Shown: positions 23,779 to 32,029 of the stretch, piece after piece | Position numbering within the stretch: the stretch's first letter is position 1 | Layout of the letters: each line of letters starts with the position of its first letter | NCBI RefSeq assembly: GCF_002584535.1 | Contig: NZ_NUOT01000077.1 | Location: forward strand, 1-32,254 | DNA length: 32,254 bases | Reading direction: 5' to 3' | Source: Bacillus cereus | GTDB taxonomy: Bacteria > Bacillota > Bacilli > Bacillales > Bacillaceae_G | The notes under the pieces: model-generated | The model's database searches: none | Seen by the model: only the letters and a program-made list of their open reading frames with translations | Told to the model about the DNA's origin: nothing | Translations under genes and position numbers: made by a program

Positions 23779-24276
23779 TCACTTTACAATCCAATATTTC
23801 ATATGTTGTTCCTCAAGTACACATGTAAAGCCTATCTTTTCTAACACTCTACTCGACGCGACATTACTCGTTAAACAATCTGCCTTAATCGTTTGCACTT
23901 CTTCATTCTGCTCCAGCCACTTAACGAAGGACTTTGCCATTTCAGTCGCATAGCCTTTCCCTTGATATTCTGGTACAATGCTATATCCAATCTCTACTGT
24001 ACCAGTTGAATCAGGAGCACCTTTACAACCCATATCACCAATAATAACATTATCTTCCTTATGAATAATAAGTCCGCTCCATTTACTTTGTTTCGGGCTT
24101 TTTCGTAAACTTTCAGCAATCCACGGCAAAATATCTTTATAATCTGGCATTGGCCATTCTAAAGATATTTTATACGATATGATTTCCTGTAGCTCTTCTC
24201 TCCCTTTTATCATTGCCTCGACAAGTTCTAATGTAAAGGGGATCATCTTGAGTCTCTTTGTTTCTAAATTTGTCAT
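23779..24276 (-). CDS. GNAT-family N-acetyltransferase (RimJ/RimL type)
   Basis: A 165-residue protein with the GNAT fold: the N-terminal ETKRLKMIPFT typical of RimJ-like enzymes, IIGDMGCKG, the acetyl-CoA loop EYQGKGYATEMAKSFVKWL and SRVLEKIGFTCV. It transfers an acetyl group from acetyl-CoA to an unknown acceptor. It follows a second GNAT gene after 9 bp, so the two form an operon. Ribosome site AGGAGGCAACT. Confidence 0.88.
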   Translation of the reverse strand: MTNLETKRLKMIPFTLELVEAMIKGREELQEIISYKISLEWPMPDYKDILPWIAESLRKSPKQSKWSGLIIHKEDNVIIGDMGCKGAPDSTGTVEIGYSIVPEYQGKGYATEMAKSFVKWLEQNEEVQTIKADCLTSNVASSRVLEKIGFTCVLEEQHMKYWIVK

Positions 24277-24285
24277 AGTTGCCTC

Positions 24286-24864
24286 CTATTTATACATGTC
24301 CATTTTGTGTAGTAATCGATCTTTCACGATTGGCCACTCGCTTGCAATGATGCTATATACTACCGCATCTCTTACATAACCGCTTGGTAATCTTCTCTCA
24401 TTTCGTAATATCCCTTCTTTTACTGCGCCTAGTCGTTCAATCGCTCGTTGTGCTTTTTCATTTCGCAAGTCTGTTTTTATTTGCACACGCAGCATGTGTA
24501 ATTCTTCAAACGCATATTGCAATAACATGTACTTACATTCCGTATTCACACTTGTTCGTTGTACACTCGGATGATACCATGTTTGGCCAAGTTCAACCGT
24601 TTTGTTATCATTTGAAATACTATACAAACGTGTACTGCCTACAACTTCATTCGTTTTTTGATCTATAACAACAAATGGTAAATCCGTTCCCTTCTCATAT
24701 CGTTTTACTGCCGTTTCAACATACCGATCCATATCTTGATAACTTTCCATTTTAGCTATTAAATACGTCCAAACTTCTTTATTCCCTTCCACAATTGCAA
24801 ATAATTTTTCTACATCATTTGCATCCATTAATCGCAACATCGCTCTTTTGTTTACTATTTCCAT
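24286..24864 (-). CDS. GNAT-family N-acetyltransferase
   Basis: A 192-residue GNAT with RAMLRLMDANDVEKLFAIVE at the N-terminus, EVVGSTRLYSIS and ELGQTWYHPSVQRTSVNTEC for the central strands, and AQRAIERLGAVKEGILRNER. It resembles RimJ/YjcK-like enzymes acting on proteins or small molecules; substrate unknown. The start at 24864 lies 8 nt after AAGGGG. First gene of the acetyltransferase pair. Confidence 0.87.
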   Translation of the reverse strand: MEIVNKRAMLRLMDANDVEKLFAIVEGNKEVWTYLIAKMESYQDMDRYVETAVKRYEKGTDLPFVVIDQKTNEVVGSTRLYSISNDNKTVELGQTWYHPSVQRTSVNTECKYMLLQYAFEELHMLRVQIKTDLRNEKAQRAIERLGAVKEGILRNERRLPSGYVRDAVVYSIIASEWPIVKDRLLHKMDMYK

Positions 24865-24973
24865 AAACACATCCCCTTTTCTATGTATCTAGCTATATTA
24901 TAGTTTGCCACATAACACATATCAAAATATTCGAAATTTCATTTTCTATCGATTAAAATCTAATAATACGAAA

Positions 24974-25008
24974 AAAAGACTCACTTTAATAACATAAGTG
25001 TGTCTTTT
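24974..25008 (-). terminator. Stem-loop terminator
   Basis: AAAAGACTCACTT pairs with AAGTGTGTCTTTT (one mismatch) across a 9-nt loop and is followed by T-rich sequence on the minus strand. It lies after the membrane-protein remnant and probably ends the transcript of the acetyltransferase gene at 25226-25741. Confidence 0.7.
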
Positions 25009-25042
25009 CATCTCTTACAGTAAAACATATGCAATTGGCCCA

Positions 25043-25225
25043 CTAATCACCAATGTTAAAATCGTTCTTTCAATATACAAAATTAATAAGTTCTGAAATT
25101 TTTCATGGTATATCCATAGATAAAATACATGGGATAGACGTCGAAAAAAGCAAAACAAATGATACGGATACAACCGCAATCACAAACTTAGTTACAAGCG
25201 GCACACTAACGACAAGTAATGAAAA
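25043..25225 (-). pseudogene. Remnant of a membrane protein gene
   Basis: Directly after the acetyltransferase stop, and in the same frame, the minus strand reads a convincing membrane segment (LLVVSVPLVTKFVIAVVSVS, then FVLLFSTSIPCILSMDIP). It is interrupted by TGA at 25103-25105, reads KISELINFVY, meets another TGA at 25070-25072 and ends at TAG (25043-25045). Both TGA triplets would be Trp if one base differed. An alternative C-terminus in another frame (ILYIERTILTLVISGPIAYV) also looks like protein, so a frameshift may be involved. No start codon is left. Family not recognised. Confidence 0.45.
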
Positions 25226-25741
25226 CTATTTTTTTATCCTTTTTCGATATTTATTATGACCATCTGCCACGCCAAAATACTCAAAGCCATTGTTTTTATA
25301 GAATTTGTTTAGTTTAGTATTATTTGCAACACAATCTAACTTTAAGAACTTTTTGTCAGTGTGCATATTATCTTGAATCCACATCAAAATCCTTTCACCT
25401 ATTCTCCTTTTCATATACTTAGGGATAATCGCCAGTCTATGTAAATATAGTGAATCAAAAAAAACATCTTCACCAAAAATATGGCGATCCCAATCACTTT
25501 GTGTGGAAGAAACTGTGAAAGTACCTATCATTTCATTTTCTTTTAAAATGATGTAAGTGTTGTTGTTCGTTACAGCTTGTGCTATCTCTTCGTCATCTCT
25601 ACCTTCTAAGAGGTACTGCCACTGATTGATTTCTTTATCTTTTAACCATTGAGCGATTTCTTTTAGCATATGAATAATAAGAGTACTTTCATTATTATGT
25701 GCAGTTCTAATTTGATAGCCTTCAAGAGTATTCCGATTCAC
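25226..25741 (-). CDS. GNAT-family N-acetyltransferase
   Basis: A 171-residue GNAT protein: YQIRTAHNNESTLIIHMLKE at the N-terminus, EMIGTFTVSS, DSLYLHRLAIIPKYMKRRIG for the acetyl-CoA-binding region and LDCVANNTKLNKFYKNNGFEY near the end. It starts with GTG at 25741 behind AAGGAGGAGGAAAA; no ATG fits. The substrate is unknown. A single gene, followed in frame by a membrane-protein remnant. Confidence 0.85.
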   Translation of the reverse strand: MNRNTLEGYQIRTAHNNESTLIIHMLKEIAQWLKDKEINQWQYLLEGRDDEEIAQAVTNNNTYIILKENEMIGTFTVSSTQSDWDRHIFGEDVFFDSLYLHRLAIIPKYMKRRIGERILMWIQDNMHTDKKFLKLDCVANNTKLNKFYKNNGFEYFGVADGHNKYRKRIKK

Positions 25742-25825
25742 TTTTCCTCCTCCTTTTTAATACTTCGGCTATTTATCTTGCTATTTGTGGGTAGTAATCT
25801 CTCTTTTTATTACCTTTTATAACCC

Positions 25826-25857
25826 AAAAAGGCTTAGAGATTTCTCCAAACCTTTTT
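25826..25857 (-). terminator. Terminator of the M20 amidohydrolase gene
   Basis: AAAAAGGCTTAGAGA pairs with TCTCCAAACCTTTTT (two G-U pairs) around a 2-nt loop, about 45 bp after the stop codon. Confidence 0.75.
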
Positions 25858-25903
25858 CATCCAAATAAAATTTTAGAAAACCACTTCTCGAGTACTTATC
25901 ACA

Positions 25904-27106
25904 TTATTGATTTCGCTGCGCCCCTCTAAACTCCTCCTTAATTTGATTAAGCGTTCCTTCTTCTGTAATTAATCGGTATGCTGCATACGCTAATGCTTTT
26001 GCGGATGTAACTAAGGCTTTATCGCCAAGTTCCGAACAAGCTGCTTCTCTAAATTCATTCGTATGCGCAATTAAATGCTCTGGACCAATTTTGATATAAG
26101 GATGAATCGTTGGTACAACTTGACTCACATTTCCCGCATCTGTTGAACCGATTCCAAGTCTCTCTTTACGATTTACTTCTTCACCAAGGTTTTCTAATTC
26201 CTCAGCAATCACTTCATTAAATGTTTTTGTCACTAATAATTCATCAATTTCATTCTGAAACTGATTGATTTTTACTGTTGTTCCTGTTGCCAGTGCTGCA
26301 CCTTGCGCAATGTTTCGTACTTTTTCTGTTACTTCCGCACATCTCTTACGTGTTGCTGCGCGAATAAAGAAACGGGCTGATGCGTAATCTGGAATAATAT
26401 TCGGCGCCTTTCCACCTTCAGTAATGACACCATGAATTTTCACATCTGACGGTAGCTGTTGACGCAGTGCATTAATCCCATTGTAAAGTTGAATAACCGC
26501 ATCTAATGCATTAATTCCTTCTTCTGGTGACGCTGCTGCATGAGCTGATTTTCCATAGAAATGAAAATCAAGTGGATCAACTGCGAGTGACGGACTTGTT
26601 GTTGCTGTTTTTCCACTAGGGTGAATCATAAGTGCTGCATCCATCTTGTTAAACAATCCTGCTTTCACATAACTTGCTTTTGCACTTCCATTTGGACCAC
26701 CTTCTTCTGCTGGTGTTCCAAATACAACGATTTCACCGCCGATTTCTTCAATTGTTTCCGATAATGCAATCGCTGCTGCAACGCTAATTGTACCAATTAA
26801 ATTATGACCACACGCATGGCCTAATCCAGGCAAAGCATCATACTCTGCTAAAAAAGCAATTGTAGGTCCTTGTTTTCCTGAGCTTTTCCGTGCGATAAAA
26901 CCTGTTTCATGTCCTGCTATATTATGCTGCAATTGAAATCCTGCACTCCCTAAAAGTAAACTTAATGTTCTGGATGCAAAGAATTCTTGATTGCCGATTT
27001 CAGGATTCGCATGTATATCATGACTTGTTTTTATGTAGTTTTCTTTATTTCCTTCTATACTTTCCGTAATAATATTTCGGTGTGACGTTACTTGTTTTGT
27101 TGTCAT
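25904..27106 (-). CDS. M20 family amidohydrolase (AbgB/N-acyl amino acid type)
   Basis: A 400-residue cytosolic metallo-amidohydrolase of the M20D type. Motifs: HANPEIGNQEF near the N-terminus, AFLAEYDALPGLGHACGHNL with metal ligands, TPAEEGG, the dimerisation domain (FHFYGKSAHAAASPEEGINA) and the C-terminal GSTDAGNVSQVVPTIHPY. Relatives remove acyl groups from amino acids or cleave aminobenzoyl-glutamate. Control by a SAM riboswitch and a promoter element shared with metQ point to N-acylated methionine or cysteine derivatives as substrate (inference). The start at 27106 follows AAGGAGG; a nearer ATG overlaps the ribosome site. Confidence 0.88.
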   Translation of the reverse strand: MTTKQVTSHRNIITESIEGNKENYIKTSHDIHANPEIGNQEFFASRTLSLLLGSAGFQLQHNIAGHETGFIARKSSGKQGPTIAFLAEYDALPGLGHACGHNLIGTISVAAAIALSETIEEIGGEIVVFGTPAEEGGPNGSAKASYVKAGLFNKMDAALMIHPSGKTATTSPSLAVDPLDFHFYGKSAHAAASPEEGINALDAVIQLYNGINALRQQLPSDVKIHGVITEGGKAPNIIPDYASARFFIRAATRKRCAEVTEKVRNIAQGAALATGTTVKINQFQNEIDELLVTKTFNEVIAEELENLGEEVNRKERLGIGSTDAGNVSQVVPTIHPYIKIGPEHLIAHTNEFREAACSELGDKALVTSAKALAYAAYRLITEEGTLNQIKEEFRGAQRNQ

Positions 27107-27134
27107 TTTCCCCATTCCTCCTTTAAATTTACAC

Positions 27135-27304
27135 ATAAAAAAGCCTCTTTCTAAAAGATAGAAAGAGGCTTGAAAATACAAATTCAAAATAGCCTTCTTT
27201 CTTATCTTTCAAGTCTTTCACTTGCTGGAATTGGCACAGTATTCATATTGAATCCGCTGCCGAGGTTTCATAGGGCCAGTCCCTCCACCTCTCGTGATAA
27301 GAAA
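27135..27304 (-). ncRNA. SAM-I (S-box) riboswitch before the M20 gene
   Basis: The aptamer runs 27304-27198 on the minus strand: P1 arms TTTCTTATC/GATAAGAAA, AGAGGTGGAGGGACTGG, CCCTATGAAACCTCGGCAGC and TGCCAATTCC. The terminator AAGCCTCTTTCT/AGAAAGAGGCTT with a T-run lies at 27135-27171. It is clearly a separate riboswitch from the one at metQ. Confidence 0.96.
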
Positions 27305-27343
27305 ATTGTTTTTATTTTCATAAAATTATATTAAATTATTTTC

Positions 27344-27383
27344 ATTCTAGTGTTATTCCGAGTAAATGTCAAGGAATTCCGAT
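27344..27383 (-). promoter_or_regulatory. Promoter of the M20 gene with a CymR-like element
   Basis: TTGACA (27367-27372), 17 bp and TAGAAT (27344-27349) on the minus strand, a near-perfect sigma-A promoter. The spacer carries TCGGAATA, and ATCGGAATT lies immediately upstream of the -35 (27375-27383). Both words also occur in the metQ promoter. Confidence 0.75.
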
Positions 27384-27389
27384 CTGATT

Positions 27390-29669
27390 TTAACGAATAT
27401 CTAAAAACCCTTTTAAAACGCCAATCGTTTCAGGTGCATGTAATCTTGCACATATATAAGGGAATTCTGGACTTCCTTCAAACGTCATGTGAGATGTTAA
27501 AGGCGCTCCTGCCCAAAAGATTTCATCATCAATTAATAAAAATGGGAGTGACTTATTTTGTCTTTGTATTCTCACGTTTTTTAATGGAATTGGTCCATCA
27601 CTATATATCGTGACCTGCGCTGCTGTACGCATTAATGCCTGCCATACTCTTTTGTCTACCTGTCTTGTACTTGGAAGCGAAATAATAATTTTTTGTTTTG
27701 CCGATAGAATATCTTTTAATAATCCTTTCGGTTCTTCCAAATTCATTTGCATAAACCATCTCAAACGTTTTGTAATTTTTCGTTCTAGCAATGGGCGCGA
27801 AGTAGTACGATCATATACATTTCCGTGTCTTTCTATGTGAGAAGTTAAGTGAGATAACGCTTGTTTTCGAGAAAGGTTTTTCCGCATATACTTACAGTCC
27901 GATAACTGAATAAACTTCCCTCTTGCTCTCGTTATCGCAACGTTTACTAAACGATGATTTTTATGATCAAAAAATAATACGCCGGGTCTCTCCTGCGGAT
28001 AACTATCTACTGTATCAAATATCATCATATCTCGTTCAGACCCTTGAAATTTATGAACTGTTGCCGCTAATATAGGCGTATTTCGATACTTTGTTTTTTG
28101 CAAAATCTCCCTTATACCTGTTGATAAGAAACGGGACTGCGCGCGATATGGCGTGACAACTCCAATCGATTGAACACCATCTAATAATCCAATTAAAATC
28201 AGCTGCATCGCAACGAAACCGGACATAATATTAAAACGTGAACCAGAGGCTGCATCTTTTAAAGAATAAGCGCCCATCAAACTTGTATCAAACAGAGCTA
28301 GCGCTTCATTTGCAAATGGCTGTAATTTCGCTAATTCTTGTCTTGCCGAAACAGAAGGATGATCGAACACTCTATTCTTATAAATAAATGAGTTTGTAAA
28401 CTTAGATATATCCGCATGCATTCGTCTTTGTTCCTCTAGCATAAATAAATTTGGATGCGTTTCATAACTATTTACAGATTGGACAATGCCAGCATGATAA
28501 AACATATCTTCCCCTAGCCACTTTCTAACGAGCTCATGATTTGCCATCGCAATTGGTGGTAACTGTAAAAAATCACCACAAACGACAATTCTTTTTCCAA
28601 GAGAAGCTGCTAAAGCAATTTGTGGTACATAAGCCATACTTACTTCGTCCACGACAATTAAGTCAAATGTTCGTTCGTAAATAAGAGAATCAATTGCACA
28701 CTTAGATAGCGTTGCACCAATTACTTTTGCATTTTCAATATATTCTCTTTCTACTTCTTTAATTTTTGCTCTTTGTTTTCTAAGATCTCCTTCAATTTCT
28801 TGTATCCGCTTCTTATCAGAAGCAGTTGCTTTATACGATAAGATTTTTTGGCGAAGATCTTGGCGCATTTCCTCTAAATAAAGCTTTTCTTCTCCCCATG
28901 ATCCATTCGTTGTTTCGACTAATCTAGAAGCAAGCAACGTTTCATGATTACGTATATGTTCATGTTGACTAAATCCATATCGGACGATTTCTCCTGGTGT
29001 CCATTTTTCTTTCTTCTCTATTTGCTTTGTGACTTCACTCATTAATACATCCACTGCTGCATTACTATGAGCAAGTACAAGTACTGACTTTCCTTTTTGA
29101 TAATGCGCCGAAATAATGCGTGATAAGTTATAAGACTTTCCTGTTCCAGGTGGTCCCCACACATATGTCGCCCTATTATAAAAAGAACGATATGCAAGTT
29201 CATTCTTCGGATTTTTCATCTTTTCTATATGCTTTGGCGTACTCTTTCCATCTAAAAGACGCTTTACCCGCTGACGCTTTTGTTTATCTTTTCGTATTTC
29301 TTTCAACCGCTCTTGCAGTTGTTCTAACAACTGCCATGGTTCACTGTATAAACTAGCTTCTCTTATTTCACCTTGTATATAATCATTCAATTTCAGCTCG
29401 ATTTCTAATCCATGTACGGATAATACTTCTCCTGTTGTTTCCTCACCATCAAATTCAATTCGAATGGGTGTACCCTCTGGTAAGCTTACTTCCGAGATAA
29501 GCTGAAATACATAAACTGTACTTTCATAATCTGTATATAAAAAACGACCATTTATAATCGATAGCTTACTACCGCCTATCGTTTTCCAATGTTTAATTTC
29601 ATATGCTAATGCTTGATGCCACTCTTTCATCGTTTCCGTTAATGAAGGAGTTTGTAAAGTTGTGTTCAT
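27390..29669 (-). CDS. Superfamily 1 helicase (AAA_11/AAA_12, Upf1/Dna2-like) with C-terminal extension
   Basis: A 759-residue protein. The N-terminal domain (about 1-125) is followed by a basic coiled region and the helicase core: Walker A GPPGTGKS at about 172-179, a long charged coiled coil (about 265-320), motif II VVDEVSMAY, motif III GDFLQLPP, then TPYRAQ, TVHKFQGSERD and VNVAITRARGKFI. The C-terminal 150 residues (after the HIERHGNVYDRTT region) end in LPFLLIDDEIFWAGAPL, which resembles a phospholipase D-like half. It probably acts on DNA or RNA as an ATP-driven 5'-3' helicase. The start at 29669 follows AAGGAGACAACGCA. Confidence 0.88.
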   Translation of the reverse strand: MNTTLQTPSLTETMKEWHQALAYEIKHWKTIGGSKLSIINGRFLYTDYESTVYVFQLISEVSLPEGTPIRIEFDGEETTGEVLSVHGLEIELKLNDYIQGEIREASLYSEPWQLLEQLQERLKEIRKDKQKRQRVKRLLDGKSTPKHIEKMKNPKNELAYRSFYNRATYVWGPPGTGKSYNLSRIISAHYQKGKSVLVLAHSNAAVDVLMSEVTKQIEKKEKWTPGEIVRYGFSQHEHIRNHETLLASRLVETTNGSWGEEKLYLEEMRQDLRQKILSYKATASDKKRIQEIEGDLRKQRAKIKEVEREYIENAKVIGATLSKCAIDSLIYERTFDLIVVDEVSMAYVPQIALAASLGKRIVVCGDFLQLPPIAMANHELVRKWLGEDMFYHAGIVQSVNSYETHPNLFMLEEQRRMHADISKFTNSFIYKNRVFDHPSVSARQELAKLQPFANEALALFDTSLMGAYSLKDAASGSRFNIMSGFVAMQLILIGLLDGVQSIGVVTPYRAQSRFLSTGIREILQKTKYRNTPILAATVHKFQGSERDMMIFDTVDSYPQERPGVLFFDHKNHRLVNVAITRARGKFIQLSDCKYMRKNLSRKQALSHLTSHIERHGNVYDRTTSRPLLERKITKRLRWFMQMNLEEPKGLLKDILSAKQKIIISLPSTRQVDKRVWQALMRTAAQVTIYSDGPIPLKNVRIQRQNKSLPFLLIDDEIFWAGAPLTSHMTFEGSPEFPYICARLHAPETIGVLKGFLDIR

Positions 29670-29748
29670 TGCGTTGTCTCCTTCCTTCTTTCCAAACATA
29701 CTTTCTCACTATATCATAGAACATCATAAAATTTGTAAGGTTTTTATC

Positions 29749-29777
29749 TTGCTTATTTTCTCAATTTTCAATATTAT
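29749..29777 (+). promoter_or_regulatory. Promoter of the VOC protein gene
   Basis: TTGCTT (29749-29754), a 17-bp spacer and TATTAT (29772-29777), 36 bp before the start codon. Confidence 0.5.
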
Positions 29778-29812
29778 GATACATATTAAAATTACGGAAA
29801 GAAGGAATCGAT

Positions 29813-30205
29813 ATGCCGGTACGAAGAATCGAACATGTTGGAATCATGGTTGCAAACTTAGAAACATCGATCTCATTTTATGAAGAAGTGGTTGGGTTAA
29901 AACTTATCAAACGTATGGGACATCCAGATCCAAACTTAAAACTCGCTTTTTTAGGTGTAGATGGCGCCCAAGAAACCATTGTTGAATTCATTGAAGGTTA
30001 TAATTCTTCTCTGCCAACAGAAGGTAAAATACATCATATTTGCTTCAAAGTAGATTCATTAGAAGATGAAATGGAAAGGCTGAAAAAATTAGGGATCACT
30101 TTTTTATTAAGTGAAGAAATTGAAACCCTACCAGATGGAACACGTTATTTTTTCTTCTCTGGTCCTGATGGAGAGTGGATCGAGTTTTTTGAGACAGAGA
30201 GATAA
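29813..30205 (+). CDS. VOC-superfamily protein (glyoxalase/lactoylglutathione lyase-like)
   Basis: A 130-residue metalloprotein made of two beta-alpha-beta-beta-beta modules. Likely metal ligands are H8 (RIEHVGIMV), E58 (ETIVEF), H74 or H75 (KIHHICFKV) and E124 (GEWIEFFE). It could be a glyoxalase I-like lyase detoxifying methylglyoxal (with bacillithiol in bacilli) or another VOC enzyme; the sequence does not decide. Ribosome site AGAAGGAA. Single-gene unit with its own promoter and terminator. Confidence 0.88.
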   Translation: MPVRRIEHVGIMVANLETSISFYEEVVGLKLIKRMGHPDPNLKLAFLGVDGAQETIVEFIEGYNSSLPTEGKIHHICFKVDSLEDEMERLKKLGITFLLSEEIETLPDGTRYFFFSGPDGEWIEFFETER

Positions 30206-30225
30206 AGTGAAACTTTCATGTGCAG

Positions 30226-30270
30226 GTGATTCATCAGCTCCTTATAAAGCTAGACGATGAATCACTTTTT
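30226..30270 (+). terminator. Terminator after the VOC gene
   Basis: GTGATTCATC pairs with GATGAATCAC around an inner AGCT/AGCT stem and is followed by TTTTT. Confidence 0.85.
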
Positions 30271-30449
30271 ACGTTACATTCAATGCTTTTCGAGTCGATT
30301 TTAATACACCCTACTTCTCACTAACACTTTAGAAATTTAATAGACTAAAAGAAGAAATAAACAAATTTGTATTATGTTATATACCCTAAGTTTAAAAGAT
30401 ATAAATCACAGTACCATAGACCGTTCACATTCTCTGCAAAAGGAGGTAT

Positions 30450-30665
30450 ATGTTCGCGCAACCAAAAATCTACACTTGGGAAAGTTATGCATTTATAACT
30501 TTTAGTGTATTAAGTACTGCAGGAATATTTTTGATTTATCCCATGGTACATTGGTTTGGTCCCAATACAGTTACTCCTATGTCCTATTCTATATCCATCG
30601 CAACTATTTTATCCATTTCCCCCTTTCCTTATTTTAATTTGTGGTTAATTGTTGTGTGTAAGTAA
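30450..30665 (+). CDS. Small membrane protein, perhaps truncated
   Basis: A 71-residue ORF right after AAAGGAGGTAT. It reads as two or three membrane helices (SYAFITFSVLSTAGIFLIYP and SYSISIATILSISPFPYF) after KIYTWE. The ribosome site is strong although its spacing to the ATG is short. The reading frame that follows (30649-30765) continues like protein in another register, so this may be the front half of a frame-shifted gene. I do not recognise the family. Confidence 0.4.
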   Translation: MFAQPKIYTWESYAFITFSVLSTAGIFLIYPMVHWFGPNTVTPMSYSISIATILSISPFPYFNLWLIVVCK

Positions 30666-30765
30666 AGAAGATACAGTGTCTGTAGTCGATGATAGTTGCA
30701 CCGGTTATAACTTAATAAAAAAAGATGGTGTAGTCAGCTTGGTAGTAAAAGATATTTTTCGTTAA
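30649..30765 (+). pseudogene. Frame-shifted coding remnant after the small membrane ORF
   Basis: In a frame different from the preceding ORF, 38 codons read SKEDTVSVVDDSCTGYNL and then IKKDGVVSLVVKDIFR before TAA. The composition looks like real protein, but there is no ribosome site or ATG; only TTG codons stand at its beginning. It overlaps the end of the preceding ORF, as expected from a frameshift. Confidence 0.3.
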
Positions 30766-30795
30766 AATAATAATGGACTTTTTAAAAGCTCGTTC

Positions 30796-30844
30796 AAAAA
30801 AAGAAGATAGCCATCTCATATATAGGTGGCTACCTTCTTTTTTT
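30796..30844. terminator. Bidirectional stem-loop terminator
   Basis: AAAAAGAAG and CTTCTTTTT enclose AGCCATCT/AGGTGGCT around a 7-nt loop, with T-runs on both sides. It separates the small plus-strand ORFs from the DUF4145 gene. Confidence 0.85.
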
Positions 30845-30955
30845 CGTATATTAGCTGGTCTTCCGTCAGTGGGGATGAAAAAATCACTAATAGAAGTTTC
30901 ACTTTATAAGAAAGGAATATTCTTACTCTCAAATGGATAGTCGTATGTGCGATTT

Positions 30956-31645
30956 CTATTTCAATTTCTGTTCAATCTTATCATGTATTAATTCGATTTT
31001 TTCAGGCAGTACAAATAAATATTCGATCAGGACTTCCAATAATTCTGTTAATAAAACAATGGTTTCATCGTCAATTTCTTGCTTTAGTTCAAGCATTTCA
31101 TAAAAAAGACTGTCCGGATGAACAAGGTGGCCAATATTTTGAATCGGTTTCGTTAAATCAACATGTTTTGGAAATTGCTCGAATTGCTGGCAAAGAGACT
31201 GCCCATTCGTTTTCTCCCCAAGGAAATGTTTGAGGACACCTTCAAGAACTCGTTTTGACATTACTGCCGTAGCAGAATGATCTTTTGACTGACTGATATT
31301 TAAAGTAGAGCGATATGATCTGAGAAGGTCTATAGGAATTTTTTTGTTTTGTTCGAGTTGATGTAAAGGATCTTTTGAAGCTGAAGGATTATACATATAG
31401 ATGTCTACTCCATTGATTTGATCTGAACAATTATGAAACATAATGACAAACTCTGATGGTTTTTTACATTCAGAACAAAGCCCTTCTACGAATAATCCGC
31501 CTTTTTTCACTTGATAAAAATTTGCTTTCAATGTGAATTCACTTGATTTACCGCAATTCGGACATTGGCTTTTAATATTTTTTGGTACTTTTAAATATCC
31601 ATACTGGGTATAAGATAAAATGGCTCCCGGCAATATTCTTTTCAT
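30956..31645 (-). CDS. DUF4145 domain protein with zinc ribbon
   Basis: A 229-residue protein. The N-terminal treble-clef or ribbon has CPNCGKSSEF and CSECKKPSEF (about residues 28-63), and the C-terminal helical DUF4145 part has SKRVLEGVLKHFLG, IGHLVHPDSLFYEML and a helix-rich tail. DUF4145 occurs alone and in proteins linked to restriction or other defence genes; its function is unknown. The start follows AGGAGGTTTAA. It stands alone between small broken ORFs and a high-G+C fragment. Confidence 0.75.
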   Translation of the reverse strand: MKRILPGAILSYTQYGYLKVPKNIKSQCPNCGKSSEFTLKANFYQVKKGGLFVEGLCSECKKPSEFVIMFHNCSDQINGVDIYMYNPSASKDPLHQLEQNKKIPIDLLRSYRSTLNISQSKDHSATAVMSKRVLEGVLKHFLGEKTNGQSLCQQFEQFPKHVDLTKPIQNIGHLVHPDSLFYEMLELKQEIDDETIVLLTELLEVLIEYLFVLPEKIELIHDKIEQKLK

Positions 31646-32029
31646 TTAAACCTCCTATGAAACGCAATCCTAATTTGTAGCTTATATAAATATTCCTGAT
31701 AACTACTCAGTCACCCTATGAAAATATAAGATAATTGGAGAATTTTAATGAAAAAATATGTTTATCTGTTTTATCACAAGATGTAGTAGTATTGCACATG
31801 TCTTTGTTGCAGCAAAAAAAAACAGACCGAATTTTAGCCTGTCAAACTCCTAAGTCAAGGGTATAGCCGAATTTTATGATTGGTGATACAAATTTCTTCG
31901 TTGATATAAAAAGTATAACTTTAAAAAAAATGTTTGCAAGTTGTAATATATGGAACAGAAGTTATTGGTAATTCGCGTATGTAAGGTAAACAAATGGGTA
32001 CGTTTGTTGAATAGGTTTTATTGAAATGA
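31646..32029. other. Non-coding stretch at a probable junction
   Basis: About 380 bases with no supported gene. CCGAATTTTA occurs twice (near 31827 and 31868). A ribosome-like GGAG precedes a 12-codon reading frame at 31749, too short to call. The composition changes sharply at about 32040, where high-G+C coding sequence begins. Confidence 0.5.

Noticed and set aside
25053-25259. 68-codon plus-strand reading frame
   Set aside because: It is the antisense of the membrane-protein remnant and the acetyltransferase end, with no ribosome site.
31827-31880. Short direct repeat CCGAATTTTA
   Set aside because: Ten AT-rich bases repeated once are not enough to call an insertion footprint.
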